Shown piece after piece: positions 45,777 through 56,706 of a DNA stretch of 64,000 nt. Source of the DNA: Tilletia caries. Its lineage: Eukaryota; Basidiomycota; Exobasidiomycetes; Tilletiales; Tilletiaceae. The translations under genes were made by a program, and so were the position numbers. Position 1 is the first letter of the stretch. Every line of letters starts with the position of its first letter. The stretch covers positions 464,001 through 528,000 of the forward strand of contig JALUTQ010000003.1 in assembly GCA_032718865.1 (NCBI GenBank). The letters run 5' to 3'. A model generated the notes under the pieces. It did no database searches and had not been told where the DNA came from. It saw nothing but the letters and a program-made list of their open reading frames with translations.

Positions 45777-48690
45777 ATGTCTAGCCAGCAGCAGCATGCG
45801 GAACGCATTCAAGGCGTGTTTCAGCAACTGTCTCCGCATCACTTGAGCTTCGGAAAATTCGTGCGCGGAGCGCTTCGGTCTCAGGACAGCATAATTCGCA
45901 GCACTGTTACCAAATGGATGCGAATACCAGAGCCAGGCCCGACAAGCAACGCCGAAGAAGCTTCGACAAATGGTGGGGACGTTGTGCATAAATATGGACC
46001 GGAAGATTTTTTGAACACTCTCGTCCTCGAGACATACGCCAGAGGCAACAGCGACGGAATTAAACGTCTCAAACAGGCCCTCCTGCAGCATGCGGTCCCG
46101 CTTTTGGTGGAAGAGGTCGAGCTCTTTTCCAGCAACGACAGTCAGTACCTACGCGTCTCAGCACCCGATGTGGACACCTGCTCTGCCTTGCCCGACTCTC
46201 TTGGACCCCTCGTCGATTTATATCGAGCGAAGCTTCCCGCCCTTTTCCGACTGTTCTCTCTGCTCCTCTCCGCCAGTGCGACTATCAGCAACAGTGACGC
46301 AGTCACAGTATTGACCGCTGAGGAGAGAGTGAGTGATTTCGTCTCTTCTCTGCCACGTCGTTTACGTTTTCAGCTCGCATCATTGACATTCATCCTTCAC
46401 ACAGATCATTGTACCTTGCATGTCGGCGATGCTCTTTGCCCGCAATAGACTCTTCAATCGCTTTCAAATGCTCGTTGGCGTCTTCCTCGCTGTGACCGAT
46501 ACTCCCGACGTGGTGAAAGCGTTCCTTCATCACTGTGGCTTGGCGGTATCGCAACCCACAACTCGTACGACGTTGGAAAGCATCTCGGAGGCAGCCATTC
46601 CCAGCGCCCGGAAGCTGTTTGCGGACAAGGCTCTCATCAAAGTCTTTCTCTTTGATAACATCAATATATACATGCGCCGACGCCAAACGCGGCTCACGGA
46701 CTACAGCACCGCCGCCGCGTTGACTATGCGGACCATCTTTGCCCTTCCCTCTTTCTGTGACCCCTCGCACTTCACCAAAGAGCACATACGACAGCTCCGC
46801 GACGCAGACCGGTCACTTGTCAGCATGTCCGACGCCCTCCCCGAAGAGCATTTTCTCGAACGAGCGGCTGAAATCCACATCGCTCAAAGCCTTCTCGACG
46901 TGGTCGAATGCTCAGATCGAACACGTTCATCCATCAAGAAACGTCTAGAAACGCTCTGCAGTGAGCATGCAATGGACCTTGTTGCACCTGAAGCAACCAA
47001 GCTGGTCTGTCTGAAGCTTCTCCGCCAGAATGAAGGAACTCTCGAAGGCATTCAGACTGTTTTAACGGAGACTACAGGAGACGTGAACAGCGATGTGGAT
47101 CCATATCTGGTTGCGGGAGACCTGTTGACGGTCCGAAATACACAAGCAGTACAGGATGCCGGTCAATACAAAGACGACGATGCGCTCCAACGTCTCGACT
47201 ATGCCTGGGCGATAAGCGGACCATGGCACCTCCTTCAGAGCTGGGTCTACCTTATCTTCAAAGCGCACTTTTCTGCGACCAAGGCAGGCAAAGATGCTTG
47301 CCTTGACCGCGTGCGAGAGGTCCTTCGCCGGGGACGGACCGCACTGCGTGAAGACAAACCCCTCTTCAATGAGGGGTGGGAGTTTGGGAAACAAGTGTGG
47401 GCTGGAAGATTGCGGGCAATTCTAGAGTGAGCATCTCGACAGTTCTTGGGTTTCAAGTGCCCTAACCCAAAGCACTCACGCATTGATCTTCTCCAGTATG
47501 GAGCGCGGAGTCGAACCAAACAAGGAAACGGAACCATGGTGCCCCAGCACAAAGAAGTTCTTTGCCATGTGTAGGCATGTGTACCGCAAGTACCTGACCG
47601 CGACGGCAACAGAGCGAGCTCGAGAAGCAGGTGATGAAGTCCATGCTGCTGCCTGTTGCTTCATGCGCGACTGGCTCATCGATATGGAATATGCTGCCGC
47701 AACGAAGAATGGAGACTTAGGGAGAATGAGATCAACGGAGCTCTTCATGGGGATGGCTTTCTTTGGAGCAGGTCAACACAACTATGCGCACCTGATTTTG
47801 GACCGCCTACTTGCTGACAAGGTGCTGCCAAGCTCGACCTCGAGAATCCTACGTATTGCCCAGCTGGTCAACCGCAGAGGGAAGGAAGGGGCGTTTGAGG
47901 GCGCCGATCATTTCCAGGAGACTATGAACAAAGAGATTCAGGTTAGTATGGCAAAAGGGGCACGACTATCCTCCAGAAACTAGGACTGACCATGAGTACT
48001 ACCCCCTGACTTCGGCAGAGGGCGGACACCAGCAGAGCGAGCCATCATGTGTTGGATCGACTTGAGGATCGCCTCTCCGCCATTGCGGAACACTCACGTC
48101 ACGTCAAAGAGACGTTTGCATCGGCTTGGAACACACCACTGTATGATCGACAACGCAAGACAAAGGGAGCTGAGAAAGATATCGAACAGATAAAACGCTT
48201 TGCTTCGGACACGCACCTCTTTGACACCATTCCAAACAGAAGGATCATGGTCACGGCATCAAACCCAACACACGGCAAGGACGACAAGTTGACGGCAAAG
48301 GAAGCGGCCAACAGGGATGCGGAGCACGGTGCGCCGCCGTTCCTTTTGCTCGACGTGCTCGAGCGAGGCTATGTGAAGCTGAGGAAGGGAAGTCTGGCAA
48401 AGTGGCAAGGCAGAAACAGTGGTATGGAGATCCGTCAGCTCCTGCTCGAGAATTTGGCCGAGGAGGACGCGGAAGACTACGAAGCTCTCACCGATGAAAC
48501 TGACAATAGCCGGGCCCAAGCAGCTGGCATCAAGGTTGCGGCAGGGTATCGTGAGGCTCGTTCCTTCATACGCTCGAAAGAGGTGTGGAACGAAGATGAT
48601 CTGGGTGTCGTGGGCGAGGCGGAAGAGAGAGCTGGCGATTGCGCGCACGACGAGGCCACTGCGCGTATGCCGAGGCCTAAGAACTTGTAA
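45777..48690 (+). CDS. DUF6589-like protein
   Basis: Four exons (45777-46328, 46405-47426, 47497-47941, 48019-48690) with introns of 76, 70 and 77 nt (GTGAGT, GTGAGC and GTTAGT donors, all AG acceptors) give 896 residues without a break. The centre, about residues 260-600, resembles DUF6589: a buried FDNINIYMRRRQTRL segment, then alternating helices, and WHLLQSWVYLIFKAHF near residue 460. The C-terminal 220 residues are charged and helical (EEDAEDYEALTDE). DUF6589 proteins are numerous in basidiomycetes and have no established biochemical role. The gene is tail to tail with a RecQ-like helicase relic 300 bp away, a pairing that suggests both came as one mobile or subtelomeric unit. The family call is by motif memory only, but the gene model is solid. 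Confidence 0.7.
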
Positions 48691-48992
48691 CGAGCTGAAG
48701 CAGAGAGTCAGAATCAGATCAAGCATCCGGTTGTGTAGCTGGGCACTGAGTGGGCAGTGTGCTGCTGAGCTCAAAGATATCTCAACGCGGACACAACTCA
48801 CAAAGTCACAAGCCAAAAAGCACACTGTGATCGACACGCACGAGCGCCTGAGCGTGGGGTGTGACCCGTGGGAACTAGCAGCGGAGGCGAGATGATGTGT
48901 ATTGTGGGAATCTGAAGAGAACTGAGGAGGTCAGTCATAACTCATAGTCGAGTATGGGGGTGATTGACGAAGAGCACTGAGACACTCACCAA
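48691..48992. other. Convergent intergenic spacer
   Basis: About 300 bp between the tail-to-tail DUF6589-like gene and helicase relic. It should hold both 3' ends. No repeat or terminator structure stands out. Confidence 0.4.
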
Positions 48993-50929
48993 TCATTGAG
49001 CTGTCGATGATGTGCTGGTGGATGCGAGCTGGGACGCGCGAGTCCGTGGCACCTCCCCCATGGGCGTGAGGTGGTGTTCTAGCACAAGGTGCCGGTATTT
49101 GACTTCGGCCTCATCCAACCACAAGCGCAGATGATCCATCAGCGCTTCGATATCATCGTCATCAAAGAGCACATGTTCGGCTTGGAGGAGCGAGCGGGTG
49201 TATGCCGGCCTGAGTATGGACCCTTGTACACGCTGCGCGAGTATGCGGACGGCTTGGGCAACGAGATTGATGATGGCCTGTTCTGACAAAAGTGTAGAAG
49301 CATTGAGATAAGAGGCGCGAGGACGCTTGGTGAAGGTCGTACGTCTCCACAATCGCAAGCTGGCTGCAAACTCGCGGCGCACGACGCCGAAGTCATCAGG
49401 GGGGATGCGAGGAACGTATGCATGTTTGACCACTGATGCTTCAGTGCTGACGGTAGATGGCTGCTGCTGAGTGCTTGACTGCTGGTGCTGGGTGCTTGGG
49501 ACAGCAGAGTTGATTCGTAGGGCATGAGGCGGAGAGTCTGAATGTGATGCCGAGGATGCAGAGCACAAGTCACAACAGATATCGGCATGACCTCTGCGCG
49601 AGGAAGGAGAGTCGCATTGGAGAACCACCAGATCCCACATCTGATTCGAACGAGAGGATGGATCTTCGGATGGGTCCAAATGCGGGCGAGAGACGAGAAG
49701 GCAGTTGTCGATACTGGGTGGTGAGGAAAGAACATCAACCATGCGAAGGGCTCGATTAGGAAGATGCGAGGCAAGGATGGTGGTGTCGAGCCGCATAGAG
49801 TCAACAAGAACTTGACGACGGCATCGACAGTGATTGATGAAATCGTTGAGGCCAGCATCCAGTATGGCCCGGCGTGCCGCAGCGTCCTTGTCCTTTGCAA
49901 CCTTGACTCCGAGGGCGCGGCTGGCATTGGACTGCGGATCGAACGCCCACTGCGGCGCCAAAAGCAAGGCGCGTCCCGTTCGCAATGGATCCCGCATAGC
50001 GCGGCCAAAGTGCTGAGCTAGCCCTTTGAGGTCTGGAGGAAGGGAAAATTGAACAATACGAGCAATATCTGGGATGTCTATTCCCATACCACCTGCCTCG
50101 GTAGCCACAATTACTCTCACCGGTCCTGTCCGAAAACTCCTCTGCATGATGTTGGCTTTGTATGCGTCGGAGGATAGGGAAGTGAAGGGACGAACAACGC
50201 CTGTGAGTGGACGGCCGAAGAAGTTCCAGAGGAGGTTGCAGGCACGATACGCCTCCATGCGGGTGCGTACGTAGATGACGGTTTTGGGAATGTCATTGAG
50301 AGAATTGTATCGGGGCTCGAAGAGGCGAAGCAGGTCGAGCATCTCGGTCACGTTCGATCGCATGGAATGGACCTCGTAGCTGATATTGGATCGGTCCGTG
50401 CCCGCATCGATGGCCAGCAGATCGCGCCTGCCGAGTTCCAGCGAAGCACATACTGACGAGAGTGTCGAGGAGGGAAGCGCGCCCTCCTTCCTCGGAATCT
50501 TGGCTCCCGCAGAGTGAACACCGCGGACCATGATGTCCTTTCCCTTTCCTCCGCTCTCTCCGGTTCCCTTTCGCATCCCCATCTCCGTTATGTGCTGAGT
50601 GCTCTGCGCTGCTGCTGATTAAGTAGCTGGATACCCTCCCAACTCCAGCTACTTATCAGTAGGCTCATAGACCTCGCACACCAATTCCCTTTCTCGGCTC
50701 TCCCCTCCTGCATCTTCTCGTCGTTCTGAATGCTCATGAGCAATGAGCCGTGCTCCTGGCCCCTTCGCGGACGTCCTGTGGAGTGCGAGTGTGGGAGGTG
50801 GCCGCCGCTAAAGCAGAGCGGTTGTTGTGCTACTGGCCGTGTTTTCATTTGCTCGTGCTGCGTATAGCGTGCTCTGTGTTGACGCTCGTACCTCCAAAAT
50901 TCACATACTTTGCGTTCCATACAGCTCTC

Positions 50930-51069
50930 ACACCATGCCGTCAGCTTCCGACCTTTCTACAGCTCGCGCTCCCACCGCAAAGGAAGCGCGCAAAAGGCTT
51001 CGAGAGGAACTTGCGCGCGGTCAATATCAGCTCGTCTTCGCGTCTCCCGAGCTTCTGCTCGAAAATCCC
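50930..51069 (+). pseudogene. Inverted internal fragment of the helicase gene
   Basis: Reads PTAKEARKRLREELARG, then QYQLVFASPELLLENP, the stretch that normally lies between motif Ia and the DEAH box of RecQ-like helicases. It follows an acceptor-like CATACAG at 50923-50929. It lies on the opposite strand to the rest of the helicase and stops at a GGGGTAGGGTAGGGTAGG tract (51070-51087). Confidence 0.7.
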
Positions 51070-51087
51070 GGGGTAGGGTAGGGTAGG
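51070..51087. repeat. TAGGG tract at a rearrangement breakpoint
   Basis: GGGGTAGGGTAGGGTAGG, a telomere-like pentamer repeat (about 3.5 units) exactly where the inverted helicase fragment ends. It might be a repair scar or just simple sequence. Confidence 0.5.
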
Positions 51088-52475
51088 AGGGGAGAAGGAA
51101 GGTTTAGAGAGACTCACGATGTGGTTGTAGCCTGTGCTTGATGGCCCTGCGCATCAGCGCGACCGTTGATGACGCTTTGGCTGAGTGCTACTGCGGATAT
51201 GGAAGTCTTCTCGTACTTCGATACCTGATGGAAGAAAAGAAGAGGTACAAGTTTTGAGCCATCAGTGATCAGAAGCTGAAAATCAACACCATCATAATGA
51301 ATATGCACAAAGGCCAAACAGTCGACTTGCCTGATCAATTTCAATAGCCTGTAAAGGAACGATGATGAGAAAGACCTTGTCGGGATGAAGCAACGCTGCG
51401 ATCTCCCAAAGCAGGCTCTTCCCTCTACCGGTCCCCGCAACAACTTCAGCATCCCATTTGTCAGCCAGCCGACATATTACCTCAACCTGCCAAAGTTCTG
51501 GGGTGAAGTCAGGATCTTTGCGAAATTCCCGCAACTTTTGAACGATGTCCTTATGACGCATTGCAGGGCGGCCATCTGAGGGTAGGTCGTCCTGGTCTTG
51601 AGACGATGCACTGCCGGAGGAGGTGGGACAAGAGGGTGCCTGAGCTGAAGAAGGGAGGAGGGAAGGTTGAGTGTCACCTGTACTGATATGGGCACCTTGA
51701 CGATGACGCTTGCGCTTGTGTTTGCGCTTGCGCTTGCGGGAAGAGCTGGGTCTCGACTCCGCATCGCCGACAAGGGCCGACGAGGAAGACACGGCAGTTG
51801 GGTGATCTTGTGGTTGTTGCGCACCGTTGGGAAGCTCCGCCAGTGGCTGACGCTTTCGCTTGCGAGCGTTCCTTTGCGCGGTACTGCAAGACGGGTCATG
51901 GGTGGGACAGGACATTTTCTTAGCGCTGATGGTACTATGGTAGTAGAAAGGAAGGAAAATCAATTGCTTCTGACGCGTCGACGGACGACGCGTCGAGAGT
52001 CAAGACTCGAGAGACAATCTGACTTCGGCGCCGATGCTCATCTCGCGTGCTGCCTGATGCGCTATGACGTCATCACACATCGCTTTCGTTCGCTTTGAAT
52101 CAACTGACACTGGCGAAGTGCAGGAAACCTCGCCCTCACTCAGAATCTGGTCGAGGGTGGCTCTCAATTGACATAGAGAGGCCATTGGGAATCGCAGAAA
52201 ATCATGGAAATCGAAACGGTTGTGGACCATCTTGCTCATCAACCACCTGAACAACACGGTTACTGAAAGCTGGAGATGGCGGAACAGTCCTCGTGCTGCA
52301 GGACATCGAAGTTTGAGATCATGGGCTCGCGTTGTCAGTGATATTGGCAAGGAGCGTAAACAGGGCATTTTGAGATTTTCGGTCGAGGGTGCACTCAGAA
52401 ATCGACCCTTATTTCGCGAGACCGACCACGCCCTGTCGGGTCTGTGGTCGTTCGAGTGTCGAGACTATCGCCCCA

Positions 52476-52510
52476 GGGGCGAACGCTTGAAATTTTCAAC
52501 GCTTCGCCCC
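52476..52510. repeat. GGGGCGAA/TTCGCCCC hairpin repeat, copy 2
   Basis: Arms GGGGCGAA (52476-52483) and TTCGCCCC (52503-52510) plus inner TTGAAA/TTTCAA pairing. Related to 17613-17660 and 55885-55962. Confidence 0.55.
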
Positions 52511-53239
52511 CCACCTTATTTTCATATTTTCAGTATGTTTCAGAGCCTTCCAGTTCCACTTTCAGAGCCTTCCGGTTCCATGACTGAACCAGTCAGTCGG
52601 TGGGTCAAAACTTGAAATTCAACGCACCACCACACAAAACTGACTTCCACAACACAACTTGAGCATAAGAAGGGAGTTGTGGACGGTAGCGTCAGAAAGC
52701 CGCTCCCACTTCCAGATCTGAGATTGGAGTTGTATTGACTGAGGTCACCCACTGAGGAGTGCTCTTTCTGAAATGTGCAAATGGGCCAATATTTTGATTT
52801 AAAAAATACCAGTCGGTGGGTCGGATGAAACCTCGGGCACTTTGGCACAGGTTGGACAACTCTTCTCAAAAACAGACCAGGCACCTTCTTGAGGTTCGCA
52901 GAACCAACAGAAGTACCCCTCACCAACAGCGACACAGCTCAGCAGGATCTCAACATTTTTCTGATGAATCAAAGCGCTCTGTTTCCTTCTTCTATATACC
53001 AGTCTATCATCTCTATGCTTCAAATCCAGTTTCCTTGCTGCTCTGCGTGGTGTTCGTGGTGGAAGAGATTGCACATTTTTTCTTCGATTGTTTCCGTCGA
53101 TTCAAGCAGACCTCACCAAACTTCTTTCACCACAGCACCGAAGCGGTCTGAACGAATGATGCTGAGATTTCAAGGGTACAGTGGTGCTATTAGGGGTTGT
53201 CATGCAGACGGCGAGGCCATGAAGAATGCCACGTTTAAC

Positions 53240-54391
53240 AGGCAAACAGGAAATGGTTGACCGTGGTTGACCATCGTAATTCCCAACAGCACCCTCCGAT
53301 TTATTTCGCGAAGGCCAAATCTGATTTTGCGGTAACTCCCGTGTGGTCACCAGACCAACCACATTTGCGACAGACGCTGTGTTTGCCCTCACTTATGCTG
53401 GCAAGAGTAATGTGCAGCTACTGCAAAGGAAAGAAAGGCTTGATGTGTATATGAATGCGTGTCGAAGTTAAGTACAAAGGGTAGAAAGAAGGCGAAGATG
53501 ATCAGGAGTGCGGAAGACTCTCGGCCGACAGAGAGGGAAGGGATGAGAAAAGTGGGAGAGGAAGATAATAGATAAGATAAGGAGAAAGCCACATGGCGGT
53601 GCCACGTGTAGTTGGCCACTGCCAGCACATCACTTGCGCGTGACATGATTCTTTTTCTCAACGACCGCACCACCGCTAGTTACCCAGCGTACGCAGTGAG
53701 GACGAGAGAGTACCTGATTCGATGGAGATAGTATAGGAATCATACACGAAAGAGAGAGCTGAGTTGAGCGAGTGGCAAAGGCAGAGAGAGGGAAAGGGAA
53801 ATGGGACAAAATGGAAGTGAAACGGTGACAGGACAGACAGGGAACGGCAAGAGGAAAAGAAAAGACAGAAGCAATTGCACCACAACTGTGGCACACAGTG
53901 CCATCAAACACCCGACAGACCTTAGGGAAATGCTCAGCATGCGCATTATCAGCTACCATGCCGCTACTACCAGGTCGAATCGCACAAAATGGTGAAGAAC
54001 TCGTTGAGTTTTGTTGCTGTTGGTGGTACGCAGCTACGTACATAAGGGAGTTTCCTCCTCTTTCCATCCGCAGCTTGACCGTAAACACCTCACACCATCA
54101 CAACTGCTTCAAACACCTCGAAACTCGGCAGAGATGGTATCCTGGACATTCGCTAGCATTCCGTAAAATCTTGTGCGATGTCTATCATTCGGAAATTCAA
54201 GCATGATGATACAGTCTGTTGAATGTTGAGTTGATGTCAGGGCCAGTTGATGGAGGGTCTCATCAATTGATCATGGTCTCTGTAGCAAAATCGGAAGGTC
54301 TGCCTCCTTTTCATTGCGTCGCGTTTTCGAAAAGAAACTTTGAAGCTTCAAAAATTTTTTGGGCCTACGGTCAACCATTTCCTGTTTGACT
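53240..54391. repeat. 22-bp inverted repeat pair, possible eroded transposon
   Basis: CAAACAGGAAATGGTTGACC plus GT near 53240-53261 matches in reverse at about 54370-54391. The spacing is 1.15 kb with no transposase. No convincing target duplication is seen, so the class is open. Confidence 0.5.
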
Positions 54392-54524
54392 GTATATTCA
54401 AAAGGTCAGGAAATAGAGCTCGAATGTGGCTTGAAGATCCCTCCTGCATGACAAGCCCCATCAGATGAAGACCTCCCGCAAAGACGTGTGTCTGTGGTTG
54501 TTGCTATGCGGAGGTAAAATTTTC

Positions 54525-54992
54525 GCCGTTTCGCAGTGCGAAGAAGCGGCGAAGAAGGTGCGGCGAACCTGTGCTAGCATTGACCAGCTAGACAGGGCAT
54601 CTACATATATCCTCTTTCCCTTTGTTCCACTCCGTTCCGTTCCGACCCGGTTCCGTTCTCACTCCACTTCCCACTCTCGGCTCTTCTCGCCTTTCCACAG
54701 CTCTCAAATCGTTACGCAATGGTCGGGCATCTCTCTCACTCTTTCTCGCTCCCTTACCATTGCGACCAATTCCTCTATTCCTCCCCGAAGCTACCAAGCA
54801 CGCTGAATGTATATAGCGACTCGATCTTCTTCTCTTCCTTCCTTTGCAATGCAGCTTCTCACACACACATTTTCCTCACCCTTCACTCTAGTCTTTAGAA
54901 CTTCCCTTGCAGGTGAATACCTTTGCTATCATAGAACCTCTGCAGGTTCGCCGTTTCGCGAGGCCTTCTTTGCCCTGCGAAACGGCGAAAAC
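54525..54992. repeat. 16-bp inverted pair with nested hairpin
   Basis: TTTTCGCCGTTTCGCA (about 54525-54540) and its reverse complement (about 54977-54992) frame about 470 bp. A second 13-bp match to the right arm (TTCGCCGTTTCGC, near 54948-54960) forms a strong hairpin with it. Possibly a short inverted-repeat element with a duplicated end. Confidence 0.5.
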
Positions 54993-55149
54993 CTCGCTTA
55001 GAGCATTTCTTTGGGTTTATTACCACTTTCACCGTCTGCATGACAACCCCTATTGTCAGGAATCCATTGCATGTCTCCGAACAAGATTTGGTTATGGTGT
55101 TGGTCAGTTATCGGCGTGTTTGACCCACCGACTGGTTAGTCTCTGTATG

Positions 55150-55805
55150 CACTGCTACCATGGGGGTTGCTTTAAGGGGTGTAAAGCGCTTCTGGAACGC
55201 ACGTGTTTACCCCATGTTATAATTTTCTATTTTGTTCCGCTGATTTGGGTGTTAAAACACCTTTCTAATAGTGTTAAAACCCAGTAGGCATAGTGATCAC
55301 GTGACTGCTGCAGCGACCCGGGAAGTGAGACTGGGCGTCTCCAGACGCCTTCCTCACCGCCACCACCCTGCTCGACACCACGGCCCTCACCACACCCACC
55401 CGCCATGCCCAGCCAACCTCAACATGTCATCCACGGGTAGCAATACTGTAAATCGAGGGTTTCTGTCTTCAGAGAGCAGCATCAATTGAGTGTGGAAGCA
55501 GCTGTGAACCTTTTGAGATGCAGGGCAGAGACTCTGAGACCACCGAGCAGACCCATTCTAATTAGAGAAACTGAAAGTCTATCTTGTCTTCGGTTCTAGC
55601 AGCCGTAGAACAACCTCCCAGGGGGGGGGTCCAATACGTCATTGTTTTCAGACATGATTCCGCACCACGTAAAACGCTGCGGTTTTTGCCGAGCCCTTAA
55701 AACTCCTGCACAACAGGGATGTTTTGAGAGAACCGTAAAATCATTGTAAAACAAATTATTACGAAGCGCTTTACACCCCTTAAAACAACCCCCATGGTAG
55801 CAGTG
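55150..55805. mobile_element. CACTA-like short inverted-repeat element
   Basis: A 656-bp element with ends CACTGCTACCATGGGGGTTG... at 55150 and the mirror image ending CAGTG at 55805. About 40 bp of arm match with one mismatch. The flanking ATG on both sides (55147-55149 and 55806-55808) fits the 3-bp duplication of CACTA/EnSpm elements, whose ends start CACT[AG]. No transposase is present. Confidence 0.65.
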
Positions 55806-56706
55806 ATGTCTGAGACGAATTCTGTGCATTTGGCTTGCATAACACAACAGAGCTCGAGGCGAACATGGTCACGATCGTCGCTGTGTTCGCCCCGGGCGAA
55901 GATGAAAATGCTTCGCCCCGGGGGGGCGAACCTTCGCCCGGGGGAGTGGATTAGAATTACCCCGCCTCAACCGGGAAGCTTTCCGCCATTTCCCGAATCT
56001 CATCGCCTCATCACCATCCAGAGGACCGAGGACCACGATTCCACAATGTGACCTTCCTAGACACGTACTGGCGGCGAGACATGCTGCCCTTACCATGAAA
56101 TGGACGTGTGATGGGTGTTGAGAAATGGTGAACGAAGTTGGTACCGCGCGGTGGATGCTGCGCAAACGGGCTCGGAGTCCCTGGGAACGCGCAGTCAGCC
56201 AAGGAGCCAAGAGAAGCCTCGATGAGAATTCTCTCCGTCGCGGCGTCGCCGGCGCCTTGACCGAGCTCACGGAGGATTAGCGCCCGCCGCCCATAGCCCA
56301 TGCGGTGGTTGCAAACGTCCGCTGTGGTTTTGGGTCCGCAGCTGTATGCGCTGAGGTCAGAGCTGCGCTTTTTGACTTTGCGCATGCTTCCAACAACCTC
56401 AGACCTCGAGTCATCTGCCGACTGCCGTTCCTTCCCACCAGCGTTTCCCCTGAAGAGGACGGCGGAGTGCGGACGTTACTCGTACATATAAAGACTCTCG
56501 CCAGTCCGCAAATCTCATCACAGACTGCCGAAGCGGGAAAACCTACAGCCGCCTCATTTTGTTTCTTCTCGGTCCGAAACAACCTGACGGTCCCAACCGC
56601 GAACTACCATCTCCTGACGCCGCCGTCAAAAGGAAAGAAAGGTGAGTGCTTCAATTGCGTTGTGTGAAGTGGTGGTGCTGACTATCCGTGTCTTGCCTCT
56701 CCAGTC
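55806..56706. other. Upstream region of the ABC transporter gene
   Basis: Contains the third GGGCGAAG hairpin (55885-55962) and the likely promoter and 5' leader of the transporter. A leader intron is likely at 56642-56704 (GTGAGT...CTCCAG), ending two bases before the ATG. No other gene is seen. Confidence 0.5.
55885..55962. repeat. GGGCGAAG/CTTCGCCC hairpin repeat, copy 3
   Basis: Arms GGGCGAAG and CTTCGCCC around ATGAAAATG (55894-55919). A further GGGGCGAA and the flank GGAGTGGATTAGAATTACC follow, which is the reverse complement of the flank at 17613. Confidence 0.55.

Larger units (their letters stand above)
48993..51915 (-). pseudogene. RecQ-like helicase, rearranged and lacking its DEAH region
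   Basis: N-terminal exon 51915-51331 has a Lys/Arg-rich nuclear-localisation run (RKRKRKHKRKRHRQ) and the Walker A motif VAGTGRGKSLLWE. A GC-AG intron (51225-51330, donor CAG|GCAAGT) leads to exon 51224-51118 (VSKYEKTSISAVALSQSV). The C-terminal exon, about 50480-48993, has helicase domain 2: KTVIYVRTRMEAYRACN, VRVIVATEAGGMGIDIPD (motif V) and LAQHFGRAMRD (motif VI, normally QRxGRxxR). The piece between, which should hold motif Ia and the DEAH box (motifs II-III), is missing on this strand. Part of it stands in reverse on the plus strand (50930-51070). The long tail is Ser-rich. A RecQ-type 3'-5' DNA helicase is the best match, but this copy cannot unwind DNA without its DEAH box. Confidence 0.75.
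51916..55149. other. Non-coding, repeat-bearing region
   Basis: Over 3 kb with no recognisable gene. It holds a GGGGCGAA hairpin (52476-52510), a 22-bp inverted pair (53240/54391) and a 16-bp inverted pair (54525/54992), listed separately. The sequence CCAGTCGGTGGGTC occurs near 52595 and 52809 and in reverse near 55117-55131. The frames here are short and low in information. Confidence 0.4.

Noticed and set aside
52586..55136. Inverted CCAGTCGGTGGGTC copies as ends of a 2.5-kb transposon
   Set aside because: Two left copies, imperfect arms and no matching flanking duplication.
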